Positions 5,233 through 5,438 of a DNA stretch of 5,438 nt are shown piece by piece. Within the stretch, counting starts at the first letter, position 1, and every line of letters begins with the position of its first letter. Below the pieces are notes generated by a model. It was not told the DNA's origin, made no database searches, and worked only from the letters and a program-made list of their open reading frames with translations. The position numbers were made by a program, and so were the translations under genes. The stretch is from Alphaproteobacteria bacterium (lineage in GTDB: Bacteria > Pseudomonadota > Alphaproteobacteria > Micropepsales > Micropepsaceae), in the NCBI GenBank assembly GCA_019508105.1, contig JAEKMB010000283.1, forward strand, positions 1 to 5,438, written 5' to 3'.

Positions 5233-5438
5233 TTGAGCAGGCCCCGCCAGTGATTGAGCTGTTCCTTGACCCGCGCCGGCGCCGTGCCGCCCAGACTCAT
5301 GCGCGAATGCACGCTGGCCTCCAGCGACAGGACCTTGAAGACTTCCGCTGTGATAGCAGGCTCGACTGCCTGCATCTCGGCCAGGGAGAGCTTCTCCAAG
5401 GTCACGCCTTTGTCCTCGGCAACCTTCACGATAGAGCC
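5229..5438 (-). CDS. argH: Argininosuccinate lyase ArgH (C-terminal fragment)
   Basis: The last 69 codons and the stop are present; the rest lies beyond the right edge. The fragment reads GSIVKVAEDKGVTLEKL, then SLAEMQAVEPAITAEVFKVL, SLEASVHSRMSLGGTAPARV and a tail NHWRGLLK. This matches the C-terminal helical domain of ArgH, especially the 'LSL-A-MQ' and 'VFKVLS-EASV-SR-S-GGTAP' pattern. ArgH splits argininosuccinate into arginine and fumarate in the cytoplasm, the last step of arginine synthesis, and belongs to the fumarase/aspartase superfamily. The catalytic signature (the GSSxMPxKxN loop) is outside the window, so activity cannot be judged. The TGA stop overlaps the next ATG by 4 bp. The gene is the first of the visible minus-strand operon; any operon promoter would be off the right side. 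Confidence 0.92.
   Translation of the reverse strand, partial: GSIVKVAEDKGVTLEKLSLAEMQAVEPAITAEVFKVLSLEASVHSRMSLGGTAPARVKEQLNHWRGLLK

Noticed and set aside
4474..5253. Plus-strand open frames opposite lysA and the lipoprotein (for example 4474-4827 and 4948-5253).
   Set aside because: LysA motifs are intact on the minus strand throughout. The plus-strand frames have no ribosome sites or recognisable domains and are antisense shadows.

Overview
The window looks like a chromosomal segment of a GC-rich alphaproteobacterium. Evidence is the strong G/C bias at third codon positions, a gene for a TIGR02302/DUF4175 protein (a family known mainly from Alphaproteobacteria) directly behind lysA, and an MJ0042-type zinc-ribbon protein divergent from ftsE. 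The genus cannot be fixed from the sequence. Caulobacterales, Micropepsales or Rhizomicrobium-like lineages are possible, but this is a guess from the general feel of the proteins. I see no mobile element, phage gene, CRISPR array, tRNA or rRNA.

Layout. Positions 1-64 (minus) hold the first 21 codons of ftsE, running off the left edge. A 79-bp divergent intergenic region (65-143) follows. Two plus-strand genes come next, joined by a TGATG stop/start overlap: a membrane-anchored zinc-ribbon/DUF3426 protein (144-866) and an Hpt-like purine phosphoribosyltransferase (866-1381). Positions 1382-1508 are a non-coding gap between convergent genes. It carries two strong GC-rich hairpins that form an inverted pair bounded by exact 10-bp inverted repeats. 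The rest (1509-5438) is a tight minus-strand operon, read right to left: the 3' end of argH (partial), a 49-residue lipoprotein overlapping argH by ATGA, lysA 15 bp later, and a large TIGR02302/DUF4175 membrane protein whose likely start overlaps the lysA end by 50 bp.

How the genes relate. argH and lysA encode the last steps of arginine and lysine synthesis. LysA consumes meso-diaminopimelate, which is also a peptidoglycan precursor. The lipoprotein and the DUF4175 protein are envelope proteins carried on the same likely transcript, and ftsE (division ABC transporter ATPase) lies on the far side. The block therefore mixes amino-acid, purine-salvage and envelope functions.

Most of the window is ordinary conserved chromosome. 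I did not find a convincing new system. The points most worth a second look are the paired hairpins in the convergent gap, the altered PRPP-binding motif in the phosphoribosyltransferase, the tiny lipoprotein, and the uncharacterised DUF4175 protein. Long plus-strand open frames opposite lysA and the DUF4175 gene are antisense shadows.
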